A stretch of 64,000 bases of DNA from Rubrivirga marina (GTDB lineage: Bacteria > Bacteroidota > Rhodothermia > Rhodothermales > Rubricoccaceae). The stretch covers positions 2,696,771-2,760,770 of the forward strand of contig NZ_MQWD01000001.1 in NCBI RefSeq assembly GCF_002283365.1. Reading direction: 5' to 3'. The translations under genes and the position numbers were made by a program. Of the stretch, positions 31,631-40,989 are shown in pieces. The notes below the pieces were generated by a model, which did no database searches, was not told the DNA's origin, and saw nothing but the letters and a program-made list of their open reading frames with translations. Within the stretch, counting starts at the first letter, position 1, and each line of letters begins with the position of its first letter.

Positions 31631-31993
31631 ATGGCCGACGAGTCCGACTTCTTCGCTCGCGTATACGACGTCGTCGCCCGGATCCCGCCGGGCCGCGTCA
31701 CGACCTACGGGGTCATCGCGCGTGCGCTGGATGCGCCTCGAGCGTCGCGCGGGGTGGGCTGGGCGCTCCGGGCCGTCGCGGCCACCGAGGCGAGCCCGCT
31801 CGCGGTCCCGTGCCACCGCGTCGTGAACCGGGAGGGCCGGCTCACGGGCCGCCGCCACTTCGCGACGCCGACGGCGATGGAGGAGCGGCTCCGGGCCGAG
31901 GGGGTCGCGTTCGTCGCGCCGGACCGCGTGGACCTCGCGGCCCACCTCTGGGATCCCGGGCGGCCCCGCGATGAGGCTCCGCAGCGGAGATAG
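31631..31993 (+). CDS. Compact MGMT-family DNA alkyltransferase
   Basis: 120 residues. IPPGRVTTYGVIARALDAPRASRGVGWALRAV and VPCHRVVNREGRLTGR match the C-terminal DNA-binding and active-site domain of O6-alkylguanine-DNA alkyltransferase. The acceptor Cys61 (PCHRV) is present, unlike the Trp in ATL proteins, so methyl transfer is possible. The usual N-terminal domain is absent; such short forms are annotated as MGMT family. Start ATG at 31631 after a pyrimidine-rich leader. Confidence 0.85.
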   Translation: MADESDFFARVYDVVARIPPGRVTTYGVIARALDAPRASRGVGWALRAVAATEASPLAVPCHRVVNREGRLTGRRHFATPTAMEERLRAEGVAFVAPDRVDLAAHLWDPGRPRDEAPQRR

Positions 31994-32251
31994 CCGTTCG
32001 ACCAAGGAAATGCCCATTCAGCGGGCGATTGTGACCGTCCGGGCGGCTGAGGCGGGCTTCTGCGCAGAATTGGGCCCATGCCGCCGTGACATCACGGTAT
32101 CATCATGGTCCAATCGCTCCCCACCACACCGCTCGGTCGAGGACTGGACCTCCGGGCGGGGCGTCGTTCGCGAATATGCCGCGACGGGGCACACATCTCA
32201 GATCCATGTGGGTGGACCGGGAGCACGATCGACACACACCCCCCATCTCCC

Positions 32252-35200
32252 ATGAGCTTCCTTACAGCTAGCGCCCGTCGGGGCGCGTGGAGCGGCGCCC
32301 TCGCGCTTCTCCTGGCCCTGTTCGGCGCGGCCCCCGTGGCCGCCCAGACGGGCACGATCGCTGGCCAAGTCATCGACGCCGCGACCGGCGACCCGCTCCC
32401 GACCGCGGCCGTGACCGTCGTCGACCAGGCCGGCGTCGGCGCCGCGACCGACATCAGCGGCAACTTCGAGTTCGCCATCGCCCCCGGCACGTACTCCGTG
32501 CAGGCCGTGTTCACCGGCTACGAGCGGCAGACGAACGAAGTCACCGTGACCGCCGGTCAGCGCACGGTCGTCAACTTCGGCCTCGAGACCGACGTGACGG
32601 GCCTCGAAGAGGTCGTCGTGACGGGCGCGCTCTCGGAGCGGTCGCTCTCCCGCTCCGAGGTCGCCGTTTCCCGGATCAACGCGGCGGCCCTCACCGACGT
32701 CCAGCCGTACTCCGACGTCAACCAGCTCCTCAATGGGAAGGTGGCCGGTGTCTCCGTCCAGCCCTCGTCGGGCAACGTGGGCGGCGGCATCCGGTTCAAC
32801 GTCCGCGGCGGCGGCGGCCTCAACGGCAACGGCCAGCCCCTGATCTACGTCGACGGCATCCGCGTCGACAACGACCAGATCGAGGGGTACGCGGTCGGTG
32901 GCCAGGGCATCGGGGCGCTCTCGAACCTCGCCCCCGACGACATCGCCTCGATCGACGTGCTCAAGGGGCCGGCCGCGGCCGCGCTCTACGGCACCGACGC
33001 CTCCAACGGCGTCGTCCTCATCACGACGAAGAAGGGCCAACTCGGGGGCGGCGTCAACGCCTCGGCCCCGTTCCAGGTGACCTACTCGGGCGTGACGGGC
33101 GTCAACACGCAGCAGTTCGAGTACGACCGGCTCACGGCCGGCGAGACCGCCGACGACGCCAACGCGGTGTTCCAGGACGGCGGCATCGAGCAGCACACGA
33201 TCGGCGTGTCGGGCGGCTCCCAGACGGTCCGCTACTTCACGCAGTTCGACTACCGCGACGAGGACGGCATCGTGTTCGGCAACTTCCAGAACCGCCGGAA
33301 CCTCCGGGCCAACTTCGAGGCGTTCCCGGCGCCGAACCTCCAGCTGTCGGTCAACTCGGCCTTCGCCTTCAACACGGTCGGCCAGCCGCAGAACGACAAC
33401 AACATCTTCGGGTACCTCGGCAACACGCTGCTCTTCCCGTTCTCGTACGCCTTCACCGACTCGGCGGCCGTCCGCGCCGTCGACACCGGGTACAAGACGA
33501 CGCAGTTCCTCGGCTCGTTCGAGGCCCGCTACACGCCGGTCCGCAACCTCTCGCTCCGTGCGCAGGTCGGGATCGACGCGGCCGACACGCGGCAGGACCA
33601 GACGTTCCCGGCCAACTTCTCCTACTCGGGGACGACGAACGGCGAGCGCGACGTCTACACGCGGGAGAACGACCAGATCACGTTCACGGTCGACGGGACG
33701 TATCGGTACCGCCCGATGACGGACCTCAACGCGACGACGTCGATTGGCGTCCAGGGCTTCGACCAGCGGCGCCGGACGTTCTTCTTCGGCATCCAGGACT
33801 TCGCGACCTCGCTGATCACCGACGCCGGCGCCGGCGCCGCGTACCAGTCGGCCGGGGAGTTCTTCAACAACCTCCGCCAGATCGGGCTCATCGCCAACCA
33901 GTCGTTCGACTACCAGGACACGTACTTCCTGTCCTTCGGCTTCCGAAACGACTACGCCTCGACGATCGGTGAGGAGTCCCCGAGCATCTTCTATCCGCAG
34001 GTCCGCGGCGCCGTCCGGCTCGACCGGTACGACGCGGTCCCGTCGCTCTTCTCGATCCTCAAGCTCCGCGCCGCTTACGGCGAGAGCGGCCAGCTGCCGG
34101 GCAACTTCGACGGCATCCCGGTCCTCTACTCGGCCGAGGTCGGCGGCGACGGCGCGGGCGCCACGCCGGCCCTCATCGGCAACGCGGCCATCCAGCCGGA
34201 GCGCGTGAGCGAGTTCGAGACGGGCATCGACCTCGAGCTGGCCGACCGCGTCGGCGTCGAGTTCACGTACTACAACCAGACGGCGACCGAGTCGATCTTC
34301 GAGCGTCAGCTGGCGCCCTCGACGGGCCTCGTGGCCTCGGGCGTCCCGTTCAACGTCGGCGAGATCGACCTCCAAGGCCTCGAGCTCGCGATCAACGCGA
34401 CGCCGATCGCCACGCGGAATGTCACGCTCGACCTCGGCATCATCGCGGCCTACCAGACGAACGAAGTCGTCTCGGTCGGGACCGACGAGGCCGGCAACGA
34501 GCTCCCGGCGCTCTACGACGGGTTCGACCTCAACGTGATCAAGCCGGGGCTCCCGCGCGCCGCCTTCTACACGCGGCCCGTCAACGGGGCCACGTTCGAC
34601 GCGGACGGCGTCTACACCGGCGTCGACGCCGGCGTCACCGAGGAGCTCTACGCCGACGAGATCGCCGCCGGCGAGTGCTCCGTCGAGGACAACCGGTGCC
34701 TCTTCGGCACGCCGTACCCCGAGTACAACGGGTCGTTCACGGCCAGCCTCCGGCTGTTCCGGGACTTCACGTTCTACGCCCTCGCTGACTGGGCCACGGG
34801 GCTCTCGGTGTTCAACAACACCGACCTCTTCCGGTCCGACTTCGGCAACTACGCCCAGCGGAACGACCTCGCCGACCAGCTCGGCCTGACGACCGAGTTC
34901 GACGACGACGGCAACGTCGTCGACGCGGGCGACCTCCCGGACCTCACGCCGGGCACGGAGGAGTACATCGACGCGGCGAACGCCTACGCCCGCACGAGCG
35001 GGACGTACGACGCCAACTTCATCCGCGAGGCCGACTACCTCAAGCTCCGCGAGCTCACGGTCCGCTACGACCTCGGCCGGTTCATCGCGCAGACGAACGC
35101 GCCGGTTCTCGGCAGCGTCCGGACGGCGTCGGTCGCCTTCTCGGCCCGCAACCTCTTCCAGACGTCGCTCTACGACGGCCTGGACCCGGAGGTCAACTTC

Positions 35201-35290
35201 GACGGGTCGCGCAGCCTCTCGCGCGGTCAGGACTTCCTGACGCTCCAGAACCCGCGCCAGTACTACCTCACCCTCACGCTCGGCATCTAG
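32252..35290 (+). CDS. susC: SusC/RagA-type TonB-dependent outer-membrane receptor
   Basis: 1012 residues. Residues 1-31 are a signal peptide (GAAPVAAQ), 33-110 a carboxypeptidase-regulatory-like beta domain (GTIAGQVIDAATGDPLPTAAVTV), then EEVVVTGALSERSLSRSEVAVS (TonB box region), the plug (DVNQLLNGKVAGVSVQ..., IYVDGIRVDN) and KGPAAAALYGTDASNGVVLITTKKG, the SusC signature before the 22-strand barrel. It works with SusD to bind and import oligosaccharides or peptides. The substrate is not indicated by neighbours. ATG at 32252 opens the signal peptide. The 258-nt upstream region has no clear promoter. Confidence 0.95.
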   Translation: MSFLTASARRGAWSGALALLLALFGAAPVAAQTGTIAGQVIDAATGDPLPTAAVTVVDQAGVGAATDISGNFEFAIAPGTYSVQAVFTGYERQTNEVTVTAGQRTVVNFGLETDVTGLEEVVVTGALSERSLSRSEVAVSRINAAALTDVQPYSDVNQLLNGKVAGVSVQPSSGNVGGGIRFNVRGGGGLNGNGQPLIYVDGIRVDNDQIEGYAVGGQGIGALSNLAPDDIASIDVLKGPAAAALYGTDASNGVVLITTKKGQLGGGVNASAPFQVTYSGVTGVNTQQFEYDRLTAGETADDANAVFQDGGIEQHTIGVSGGSQTVRYFTQFDYRDEDGIVFGNFQNRRNLRANFEAFPAPNLQLSVNSAFAFNTVGQPQNDNNIFGYLGNTLLFPFSYAFTDSAAVRAVDTGYKTTQFLGSFEARYTPVRNLSLRAQVGIDAADTRQDQTFPANFSYSGTTNGERDVYTRENDQITFTVDGTYRYRPMTDLNATTSIGVQGFDQRRRTFFFGIQDFATSLITDAGAGAAYQSAGEFFNNLRQIGLIANQSFDYQDTYFLSFGFRNDYASTIGEESPSIFYPQVRGAVRLDRYDAVPSLFSILKLRAAYGESGQLPGNFDGIPVLYSAEVGGDGAGATPALIGNAAIQPERVSEFETGIDLELADRVGVEFTYYNQTATESIFERQLAPSTGLVASGVPFNVGEIDLQGLELAINATPIATRNVTLDLGIIAAYQTNEVVSVGTDEAGNELPALYDGFDLNVIKPGLPRAAFYTRPVNGATFDADGVYTGVDAGVTEELYADEIAAGECSVEDNRCLFGTPYPEYNGSFTASLRLFRDFTFYALADWATGLSVFNNTDLFRSDFGNYAQRNDLADQLGLTTEFDDDGNVVDAGDLPDLTPGTEEYIDAANAYARTSGTYDANFIREADYLKLRELTVRYDLGRFIAQTNAPVLGSVRTASVAFSARNLFQTSLYDGLDPEVNFDGSRSLSRGQDFLTLQNPRQYYLTLTLGI

Positions 35291-35301
35291 CGGATGGCCC
35301 C

Positions 35302-35328
35302 CGGGCGCCGGGCTCGGCTCGGCGCCCG
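35302..35328 (+). repeat. Hairpin between susC and susD
   Basis: Perfect 9-bp arms CGGGCGCCG (35302-35310) and CGGCGCCCG (35320-35328), loop of 9 nt. There is no T run. It could set the ratio of susD to susC transcript. Confidence 0.6.
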
Positions 35329-35362
35329 CCCCTCCGGTCCATCTGACTTGACAACCCCTCTC

Positions 35363-36616
35363 ATGCGAAACTCCATTTTCACCGGGCTCGTCGCCCTCGC
35401 GGCGGTCGGGGGCCTCTCGGCCTGCGACTCCTTCGTCGAGGACACCGACCCGCCCATCGACCGAGTCGTGAGCGACTCGCTCGACACGGTCTCCCAGGTC
35501 CCGTTCCTCATCACGGGCGTGGAAGAAGGCTTCAACGACGCCTACGACGCGACCGCCGTCGTCGCCGACCTCCTCTCGGACGCGGCGATCTTCGACACCG
35601 ACGTCAGGAACGCCACGTTCCCGACGTTCGACGACATCGATGACGGCGAGATCGAGAACGACAACAACTCGATCGACGGTCCCTACAACGCCGTCAACGA
35701 GTACCGCTTCCTCGCCGACGACCTCCTCCGGCGCACGAACGAAACCATCGACTTCGGGGACGACGAGGAAGGGCAGCGGCTCCGCGATCAGGCCCTCTAC
35801 GCGGCCAACTTCCACGGCGGCATCGCCCGGTACTTCCTCGGGACGTACTTCGGCACGGGCCCGACCACGGGCGGTGCCCCGATCTCGGATGACCCCGACA
35901 ACCCGTCTCCGGCCTCCTCGACCGCCGAGCTCTACGCCGCGGCCGACGCGAAGCTGGCGGCCGCCCTCGCCGTCGCCCCGGATGACTACGAGCGGCGCGT
36001 GATCAACACGCTGCGGGCCCGGATCGCCCTGTTCAGCGGCGACCGCTCTGCCGCCGCCTCGTTCGCGGCCAACGGCCTCACGGACGGGGACGAGCCCTAC
36101 ACCGGCGACTACGCGTCCACCTCGGCGAACGACTGGTGGGCCTCGGGTGGCCGGGGCCGCACGCAGGTCGCCGTCGCCCCCCGGTTCGCCGCCTACGACG
36201 AGGTCGATGACCGCACGCTCGTGGAGCCGGCCCCGAAGGTCGACAATCCGGAATCGAGCGACCCGTTCTACCGTCAGGCGCTCTACCTGACCGACAGCGC
36301 GTCGATCCCCTTCGTGTCGTGGCAGGAGAACGCGCTGATCCTCGCGGAGGCCGCCCTCAACGGGGCCGGCGGGGGCGACGCGACGGCCCTCATCAACGCC
36401 GTCCGCGCCTCGCGCGGGATCGACGCCCTCGACGGGAGCGCCGACCAGGACGACCTCCTCGAGGCCCGCGACCGCGAGCTGTTCACGCAGGGCCAGCGCC
36501 TCGTGGACCAGCGCCGGTTCAACCTCCCGTTCACGAACCTCGACGGGGCGCTGCCCGGCCCGTGGCGGTTCTTCCCGATCACGCAGACGGAGGTGAACGC
36601 GAACCCGAACCTCTAG
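35363..36616 (+). CDS. susD: SusD/RagB-type outer-membrane lipoprotein
   Basis: 417 residues, at the short end of the family. The signal ends LSACDS, a lipobox near residue 21. The SusD TPR-type helical plan is seen (GPYNAVNEYRFLADDLLRR..., RDQALYAANFHGGIARYFLG), and the C-terminal half holds DDLLEARDRELFTQGQRLVDQRRF, the family's late signature. It binds ligand over the SusC barrel at the cell surface. It follows susC by 72 nt including a hairpin. The substrate is unknown. Confidence 0.92.
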   Translation: MRNSIFTGLVALAAVGGLSACDSFVEDTDPPIDRVVSDSLDTVSQVPFLITGVEEGFNDAYDATAVVADLLSDAAIFDTDVRNATFPTFDDIDDGEIENDNNSIDGPYNAVNEYRFLADDLLRRTNETIDFGDDEEGQRLRDQALYAANFHGGIARYFLGTYFGTGPTTGGAPISDDPDNPSPASSTAELYAAADAKLAAALAVAPDDYERRVINTLRARIALFSGDRSAAASFAANGLTDGDEPYTGDYASTSANDWWASGGRGRTQVAVAPRFAAYDEVDDRTLVEPAPKVDNPESSDPFYRQALYLTDSASIPFVSWQENALILAEAALNGAGGGDATALINAVRASRGIDALDGSADQDDLLEARDRELFTQGQRLVDQRRFNLPFTNLDGALPGPWRFFPITQTEVNANPNL

Positions 36617-36659
36617 CGTCACCCTCCCTGTGAGATCCGCCCTCTCGTGAGGGCCACGG

Positions 36660-36692
36660 GGCGGCCCGGCGTCTGACGTCGGGCCGCCTTGT
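36660..36692 (+). terminator. Terminator after susD
   Basis: Arms GGCGGCCCG (36660-36668) and CGGGCCGCC (36680-36688), then TTGTCGTTTCTT. Probably ends the susC-susD transcript before the plug-domain gene. Confidence 0.7.
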
Positions 36693-36725
36693 CGTTTCTT
36701 GTCTGTCGGACCCGCCTCTGCTGCC

Positions 36726-37466
36726 ATGCTCCGCCGCTTCCTCGTCGTCGCCTGCGCCGTGCTCGGGGCGACCTCCGTTGCCCAAGAGGCCGACCTCGCG
36801 CTCGTCATCCGCGCCCACGACACGGGCTCCCCGCTGGCCGGCGCCGAGGTCGACATCCTGGGCGTCCAGGGCGCCGTCGATGCGTTTGGGCAGGCGCAGC
36901 TGAGCGGCGTGCCCGTGGGCGACGTCCCGATCTCGGTGACGTACCCCGGCTACGTCCGGCTCGACACGACGGTGGTGGTTCAGGAGGGCGACGCGAACCT
37001 GACGGTCCTCTCGCTCCGCTCGGCGCTCGGCGACGCCCGCGACCTCGGCGACGTCGTCGTCGAGGCGGAGACGGTCAACGACGCGGTCCTCCGGCGCCGC
37101 GGCTTCTTCGACCGGCGCGACCGGCTGACCGGCGTGTTCTACACGCGGGAGGAGCTCGACGACCGAGGCGTACGCCAGGTGTCCGACATCTTCGGGAGCA
37201 CGCCGGGCGTGCGGATCCAGCGGTCCGGCGTCCAAGAGCGGCTCGTGTCGGACCGTCGCGGCGGCTGCCCGATGACGGTCTACGTCGACGGGACGGAGAT
37301 GGCGTTCATCGCCTACAACATCGACGCGCTCCCGTTCGACGACATCGCGGCCGTCGAGGTCTACCGGGGGCCGTCGGAGCTGCCCATCGAGTACGCCAGC
37401 ACCAAGTTCAACGATACGTGCGGCGCCGTGCTGGTGTGGACGCGGATCGTCGCGAGCAACGACTGA
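36726..37466 (+). CDS. Plug-only TonB-receptor-like exported protein
   Basis: 246 residues, with a signal peptide (about 1-20, GATSVAQ). Residues about 22-100 are a carboxypeptidase-regulatory-like domain (LVIRAHDTGSPLAGAEVDI), followed by a plug domain: VVVEAETVNDAVLRRRGFFDRRDRLTG, then VSDIFGSTPGVRIQ and the terminal AAVEVYRGPSELPIEYASTKFNDTCGAVLVWTR. The beta barrel that should follow is missing, and the gene stops where the plug ends, with a Cys pair (GGCP, DTCG) that may clamp the fold. It may be an intact plug-type protein, as in other such families, not a broken receptor. It follows susD but behind a terminator. Confidence 0.78.
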   Translation: MLRRFLVVACAVLGATSVAQEADLALVIRAHDTGSPLAGAEVDILGVQGAVDAFGQAQLSGVPVGDVPISVTYPGYVRLDTTVVVQEGDANLTVLSLRSALGDARDLGDVVVEAETVNDAVLRRRGFFDRRDRLTGVFYTREELDDRGVRQVSDIFGSTPGVRIQRSGVQERLVSDRRGGCPMTVYVDGTEMAFIAYNIDALPFDDIAAVEVYRGPSELPIEYASTKFNDTCGAVLVWTRIVASND

Positions 37467-37468
37467 CG

Positions 37469-38791
37469 CTAGGCCGGCTCCTCGACGGAGCCAGCGGCGA
37501 CGCTCCCCAGCGCGTCCCAGAAGGCGGGGAACGAAATGGCGGCGGCCTCGGCGCCGTGGATCGTCGTCGGCCCGTCGGCGACGAGGGCGGCGACGGCGGC
37601 GGCCATGGCGATCCGGTGGTCGTGCCGAGCGTCGACCTCGGCGCCCTTCAGCGGGCGCCCCCCCTCGATGACGAGGCCGTCCGGGCGCTCCTCGACGTCG
37701 GCGCCCATGGCGCGGAGGACGTCGGCCGTGGCCTCGATCCGGTCGGTCTCTTTCACCCGGAGCTCCTCGGCGTCGCGGATGACGGTCCGCCCCTCGGCGC
37801 ACGCCGCGGCGACGGCCAGGACCGGGATCTCGTCGATGAGGTTCGGGACGATGGCCCCGCCGATCTCGACGCCGACGAGGCCGCCGGGCGCCTCGACGCG
37901 GAGGTCGCCGAGCGGCTCGCCACCGCGGTCGCGCTCGTTCGAGATCCGGATGTCGGCGCCCATCGCGCGGAGCACGTCGAGCACGCCCGAGCGCGTCGGG
38001 TTGAGGCCGACGCCGTTGAGCTGGATCGTCGCCATCTCGGCGATGCTGCCGGCCACGAGGAAGAACGCCGCGGCGGACACGTCGCGCGGCACGACCCATT
38101 GGCGGGCGCGGACGGCATGCCCGCCGGGCACCGACACGTGCCGCTCGCCGCCGACCTCCATCACGTCGAGCTCGAGCATGCGCTCGGTGTGGTCGCGCGT
38201 GGCGACGGGCTCGACGACGGTCGTCGTGCCGCTGGCGGAGAGCCCCGCCAGGAGGACGGCGCTCTTGACCTGGGCGGAGGCGACCGGGAGCCGGTACGTG
38301 ATCCCCGACAGCGAGCCGCCGCGGACGACGAGCGGGGCGTGCCCGTCGGTCATGTCGATCCGTGCGCCCATCTGGCCGAGCGGACGTGCGATCCGGCCCA
38401 TCGGGCGCGGCGTCAGTGACGCGTCACCGACGAGCGTCGACTCGAACGGCCGGCCGGCGAGCAGCCCCGCGAGCAGGCGCATGGTCGTGCCCGAGTTGCC
38501 GCAGTCGAGCGCCGAGGCGGGCGCCCGGAGCCCGTCGAGACCGCGGCCCTGAACGAACAGGCTCGGCACGCCGTCCGGGCCGAGGACGTCCTCGCGCTCC
38601 TCGATCTCGACGCCGAGGCCGCGGAGGCACGCCAGCGTCGAGTGCGGGTCGGCCGCGTCGGAGAACCCGACGATCTCGCTCTCGCCGTCGGCGAGGGCGG
38701 CGAAGAGGGCGGCCCGGTGGGAGACCGACTTGTCGGCCGGGAGCGCGGGCGTGCCGGCGAGCGCGGCGGCGGGGTGGACGGTGACGGTCAT
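37469..38791 (-). CDS. aroA: 3-phosphoshikimate 1-carboxyvinyltransferase (EPSP synthase)
   Basis: 440 residues. AroA joins shikimate-3-phosphate and phosphoenolpyruvate in the shikimate pathway. Signatures: LPADKSVSHRAALFAAL (active Lys), LDCGNSGTTMRLLAGLLAG (the conserved GNSGT), DASLTPRPMGRI, and late VKETDRIEAT. ATG at 38791 overlaps the preceding lipoprotein gene stop by 4 nt. It ends 2 nt from the convergent plug gene. It is the last gene of the add-lipoprotein-aroA operon. Confidence 0.95.
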   Translation of the reverse strand: MTVTVHPAAALAGTPALPADKSVSHRAALFAALADGESEIVGFSDAADPHSTLACLRGLGVEIEEREDVLGPDGVPSLFVQGRGLDGLRAPASALDCGNSGTTMRLLAGLLAGRPFESTLVGDASLTPRPMGRIARPLGQMGARIDMTDGHAPLVVRGGSLSGITYRLPVASAQVKSAVLLAGLSASGTTTVVEPVATRDHTERMLELDVMEVGGERHVSVPGGHAVRARQWVVPRDVSAAAFFLVAGSIAEMATIQLNGVGLNPTRSGVLDVLRAMGADIRISNERDRGGEPLGDLRVEAPGGLVGVEIGGAIVPNLIDEIPVLAVAAACAEGRTVIRDAEELRVKETDRIEATADVLRAMGADVEERPDGLVIEGGRPLKGAEVDARHDHRIAMAAAVAALVADGPTTIHGAEAAAISFPAFWDALGSVAAGSVEEPA

Positions 38792-39468
38792 TCGAGCGGG
38801 TAGGACATGGGCCAGTCCTCAGGCGGGACCGGGTCGTCGCAGTCGAGGTGGGCGCGGACCTCGACGATGGAGGCGCCGCCGTCGGGGCGGAGGCGGTAGT
38901 CGGCCTCGGTGCCGCAGCCGCCGTGGCCGGCGCTCTTGGTCAGGATCGAGAACCGGTCGGGGTCGGCGTCCGGGTCGTGGGTGAGGAGGCCGAAGAAGCT
39001 CGCCGTCGTGTCGGCCGTGACCGTCCCGCGCTCGGTGACGCCGAGCGCGCGGACGAGCCGGGGCGGCTTGCCGGCCTCGGCGTCGACCAGGGCGAACGTG
39101 CTCTGGTAGGCGAACCGCTGGCACGTGATCTCGGCGAGCGACTCGTTCGCGCTCAGCCCCACGAGGCGGACCACCCCGCGGCCCTCGGCCGTCGGGTCGT
39201 CCTCCCCGCACGCGACGCGCCAGTCGACGGCGTCGAGGAGCTGGGCGGACAGGGCCACGAGTTGGGCATCGGTCTCGGCGTCACGCACGGCGGCGACCCA
39301 CGCGACCGAGTTGAACCCCGGCTCCCGGATCGTCTCCGCGCCGGGCGAAGCCGTCGTGTCTGGAGCGGCCTCGGCGAGCGTGTCGGCCGGGACGGCGGGC
39401 CCGTTGGGGCCGGGGTCGGGCGCGGTGCAGGCGGCCAGGAGTAGGAGGGCGGGGAGCAAGATCCTCAT
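38788..39468 (-). CDS. Exported lipoprotein of unknown function
   Basis: 226 residues. The signal ends LLAACTAPD, a lipobox near residue 14, followed by an Ala/Pro/Thr linker (to about 45). The folded part has several Cys (RVACGED, LAEITCQRF, HGGCGTEAD, HLDCDD) that could form disulfides, and it resembles DUF1176-like periplasmic domains by eye (weak). The middle of a three-gene unit: its ATG at 39468 overlaps the add stop, and its stop overlaps aroA, both by 4 nt, so it is translated in a coupled operon with unrelated enzymes. Confidence 0.65.
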   Translation of the reverse strand: MRILLPALLLLAACTAPDPGPNGPAVPADTLAEAAPDTTASPGAETIREPGFNSVAWVAAVRDAETDAQLVALSAQLLDAVDWRVACGEDDPTAEGRGVVRLVGLSANESLAEITCQRFAYQSTFALVDAEAGKPPRLVRALGVTERGTVTADTTASFFGLLTHDPDADPDRFSILTKSAGHGGCGTEADYRLRPDGGASIVEVRAHLDCDDPVPPEDWPMSYPLE

Positions 39469-40511
39469 GACGCGGCGGGGAGGGCGACGAGCGGCTCGAC
39501 CTCGTCGAGGAGGGCCTGCTTCTCGCGGTGCGGCAGGAACGCATGGCGGAACCCGTTCAGCACGACCTCGCGGAGGTTCTCGGCCGAGACCCCACAGCGC
39601 GTGTGCGCCAGCCACAGCTCGTCGGTCGTCGTCGTGTGGCTGAAGAGGGTGTTGTCGGTGTTGATGGTCACCGGCACTCCGGCCCGGACGTACTCCGCGA
39701 CCGGGTGGGCCTCGTAGCTCGCCACGACGTGCGTCTGGACGTTCGACGTGGGGCAGACCTCGAGCGGGATCTGGCGGTCGACGACGTAGCGGAGCAGCTC
39801 GGGGTCCTGGCCGAGCGTGACGCCGTGGCCGATCCGGTGGGCGCCGCACTTGAAGAGGGCCTGGCGGATCGAGGCCGGGCCGAAGCTCTCGCCGGCGTGG
39901 ACCGTGATGTTGAGGAGTTCCTTGCGTGCGAGGTAGAACGCCGCCCCGTGCATCTCGGCCGGGTTGCCGCGCTCGCCGCCCGCGAGGTCGAACCCGATCA
40001 CGCCACGCCCGCGGTAGCTCGCCGCCAGCTCGGCCTGCGCCAGCGACGCGCTCTCGAACCGGTCGCGGAGGCCGCACACGATCACGCCGGAGCGGATGCC
40101 GTGGTCGCGTTGCGCATCGGCGAGTCCGGCCAGGACGGCGTCGTTGACCTGCCACATCGTGAGGCCCTCCTCGGTGTGGAGGATCGGCCCGTATCGCACC
40201 TCGAGGTAGCGGACGTTGTCGCGCGCCATGTCCTCGGCCAACTCGTAGGCGATCCGGTGGAGCGCCTCCCGCGTCTGCATCAGCGGGATCGAGTACCCGA
40301 ACCACTTGAGGTACTCCTCGAGCGTGGGGGACCCGTCGATCTTTCGGAGCTCCTCGGCCAGGCCCGCCTCGTCGTCGGCGGGGAGGAGGTCGGTCTTGCC
40401 CTGGGCCTCGGCGAGCTCGAGCATGGTCCCGAGGCGGAGGGACCCGTCGAGGTGGCAGTGGAGCTCGGCCTTGGGCCAGGCGTGGACAGTGGCGCGGTCG
40501 AGGGCGGACAT
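39465..40511 (-). CDS. add: Adenosine deaminase
   Basis: 348 residues. Add deaminates adenosine or deoxyadenosine to inosine in purine salvage. Zinc ligands HCH at 18-20 ([10 protein letters not shown]), then [12 protein letters not shown] (HAGE), GHGVTLG and [12 protein letters not shown] (the conserved Asp-Asp region) are present. It is the first gene of the operon with the lipoprotein and aroA genes. TAGCTTGT lies 27 nt upstream of the ATG. The family also includes adenine deaminases, but HCHLDGSL and the length favour adenosine. Confidence 0.9.
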   Translation of the reverse strand: MSALDRATVHAWPKAELHCHLDGSLRLGTMLELAEAQGKTDLLPADDEAGLAEELRKIDGSPTLEEYLKWFGYSIPLMQTREALHRIAYELAEDMARDNVRYLEVRYGPILHTEEGLTMWQVNDAVLAGLADAQRDHGIRSGVIVCGLRDRFESASLAQAELAASYRGRGVIGFDLAGGERGNPAEMHGAAFYLARKELLNITVHAGESFGPASIRQALFKCGAHRIGHGVTLGQDPELLRYVVDRQIPLEVCPTSNVQTHVVASYEAHPVAEYVRAGVPVTINTDNTLFSHTTTTDELWLAHTRCGVSAENLREVVLNGFRHAFLPHREKQALLDEVEPLVALPAAS

Positions 40512-40530
40512 CGGGGGGCGGTGGCGTCCG

Positions 40531-40538
40531 ACAAGCTA
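40531..40538 (-). promoter_or_regulatory. -7-like promoter motif of the add operon
   Basis: TAGCTTGT on the minus strand, 27 nt before the ATG at 40511. Confidence 0.45.
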
Positions 40539-40635
40539 CGGGCGGGAGGGCCGGCCGGCGGCTGTCGAGGGGGGCGCCTGCTCTGCGGTCTCGGCGAAGA
40601 CCGCGGCGCCCGGGCACCCATGTCGGGCGGGCACG

Positions 40636-40643
40636 TACCTTGG
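40636..40643 (+). promoter_or_regulatory. -7-like promoter motif of tatA
   Basis: TACCTTGG, 30 nt before the ATG at 40666. A close match to TAnnTTTG. Confidence 0.5.
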
Positions 40644-40665
40644 ATTCCTCCCCCACACCACCCCC

Positions 40666-40977
40666 ATGGGCAGCCTCGGACCGTTCGAGATCCTCGCGAT
40701 CCTCCTCGTCGTGCTCCTCCTGTTTGGGGCCAAGCGCATCCCCGAGATCGCGCGCGGCCTCGGCAAGGGCATCCGCGAGTTCAAGGACGCCACCAACGAC
40801 ATCAAGCAGGAGCTGAACGTGGACCCGCCGCGTCAGCAGCCGCCGCGGCAGATCCACCAGTCGCCGCAGACGTCCGCCCCGGTGCAGGCGCAGCCGTCGC
40901 AGCCCGTCGCTTCGGAGGCGGCCGCGCCGCCGCAGCCCGCCCCGGAGTCGCCGGCCGACCCCCAGTCGCAGGCGTAG
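40666..40977 (+). CDS. tatA: Sec-independent translocase component TatA
   Basis: 103 residues. The twin-arginine pore-forming subunit: short N-terminal helix ([27 protein letters not shown]) with the FGxxxxPE hinge, then an amphipathic helix ([15 protein letters not shown]) and a Gln/Pro/Ala-rich tail. tatC is not adjacent. ATG at 40666 gives the conserved MGSLGPFEI start. An upstream in-frame start would be a read-through of non-coding sequence. Confidence 0.92.
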   Translation: MGSLGPFEILAILLVVLLLFGAKRIPEIARGLGKGIREFKDATNDIKQELNVDPPRQQPPRQIHQSPQTSAPVQAQPSQPVASEAAAPPQPAPESPADPQSQA

Positions 40978-40989
40978 CCCGCACCCGCT

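Noticed and set aside
32198..36856. 1552-codon minus-strand frame across susC/susD
   Set aside because: Composition shadow of high-GC coding sequence; SusC and SusD on the plus strand are certain.
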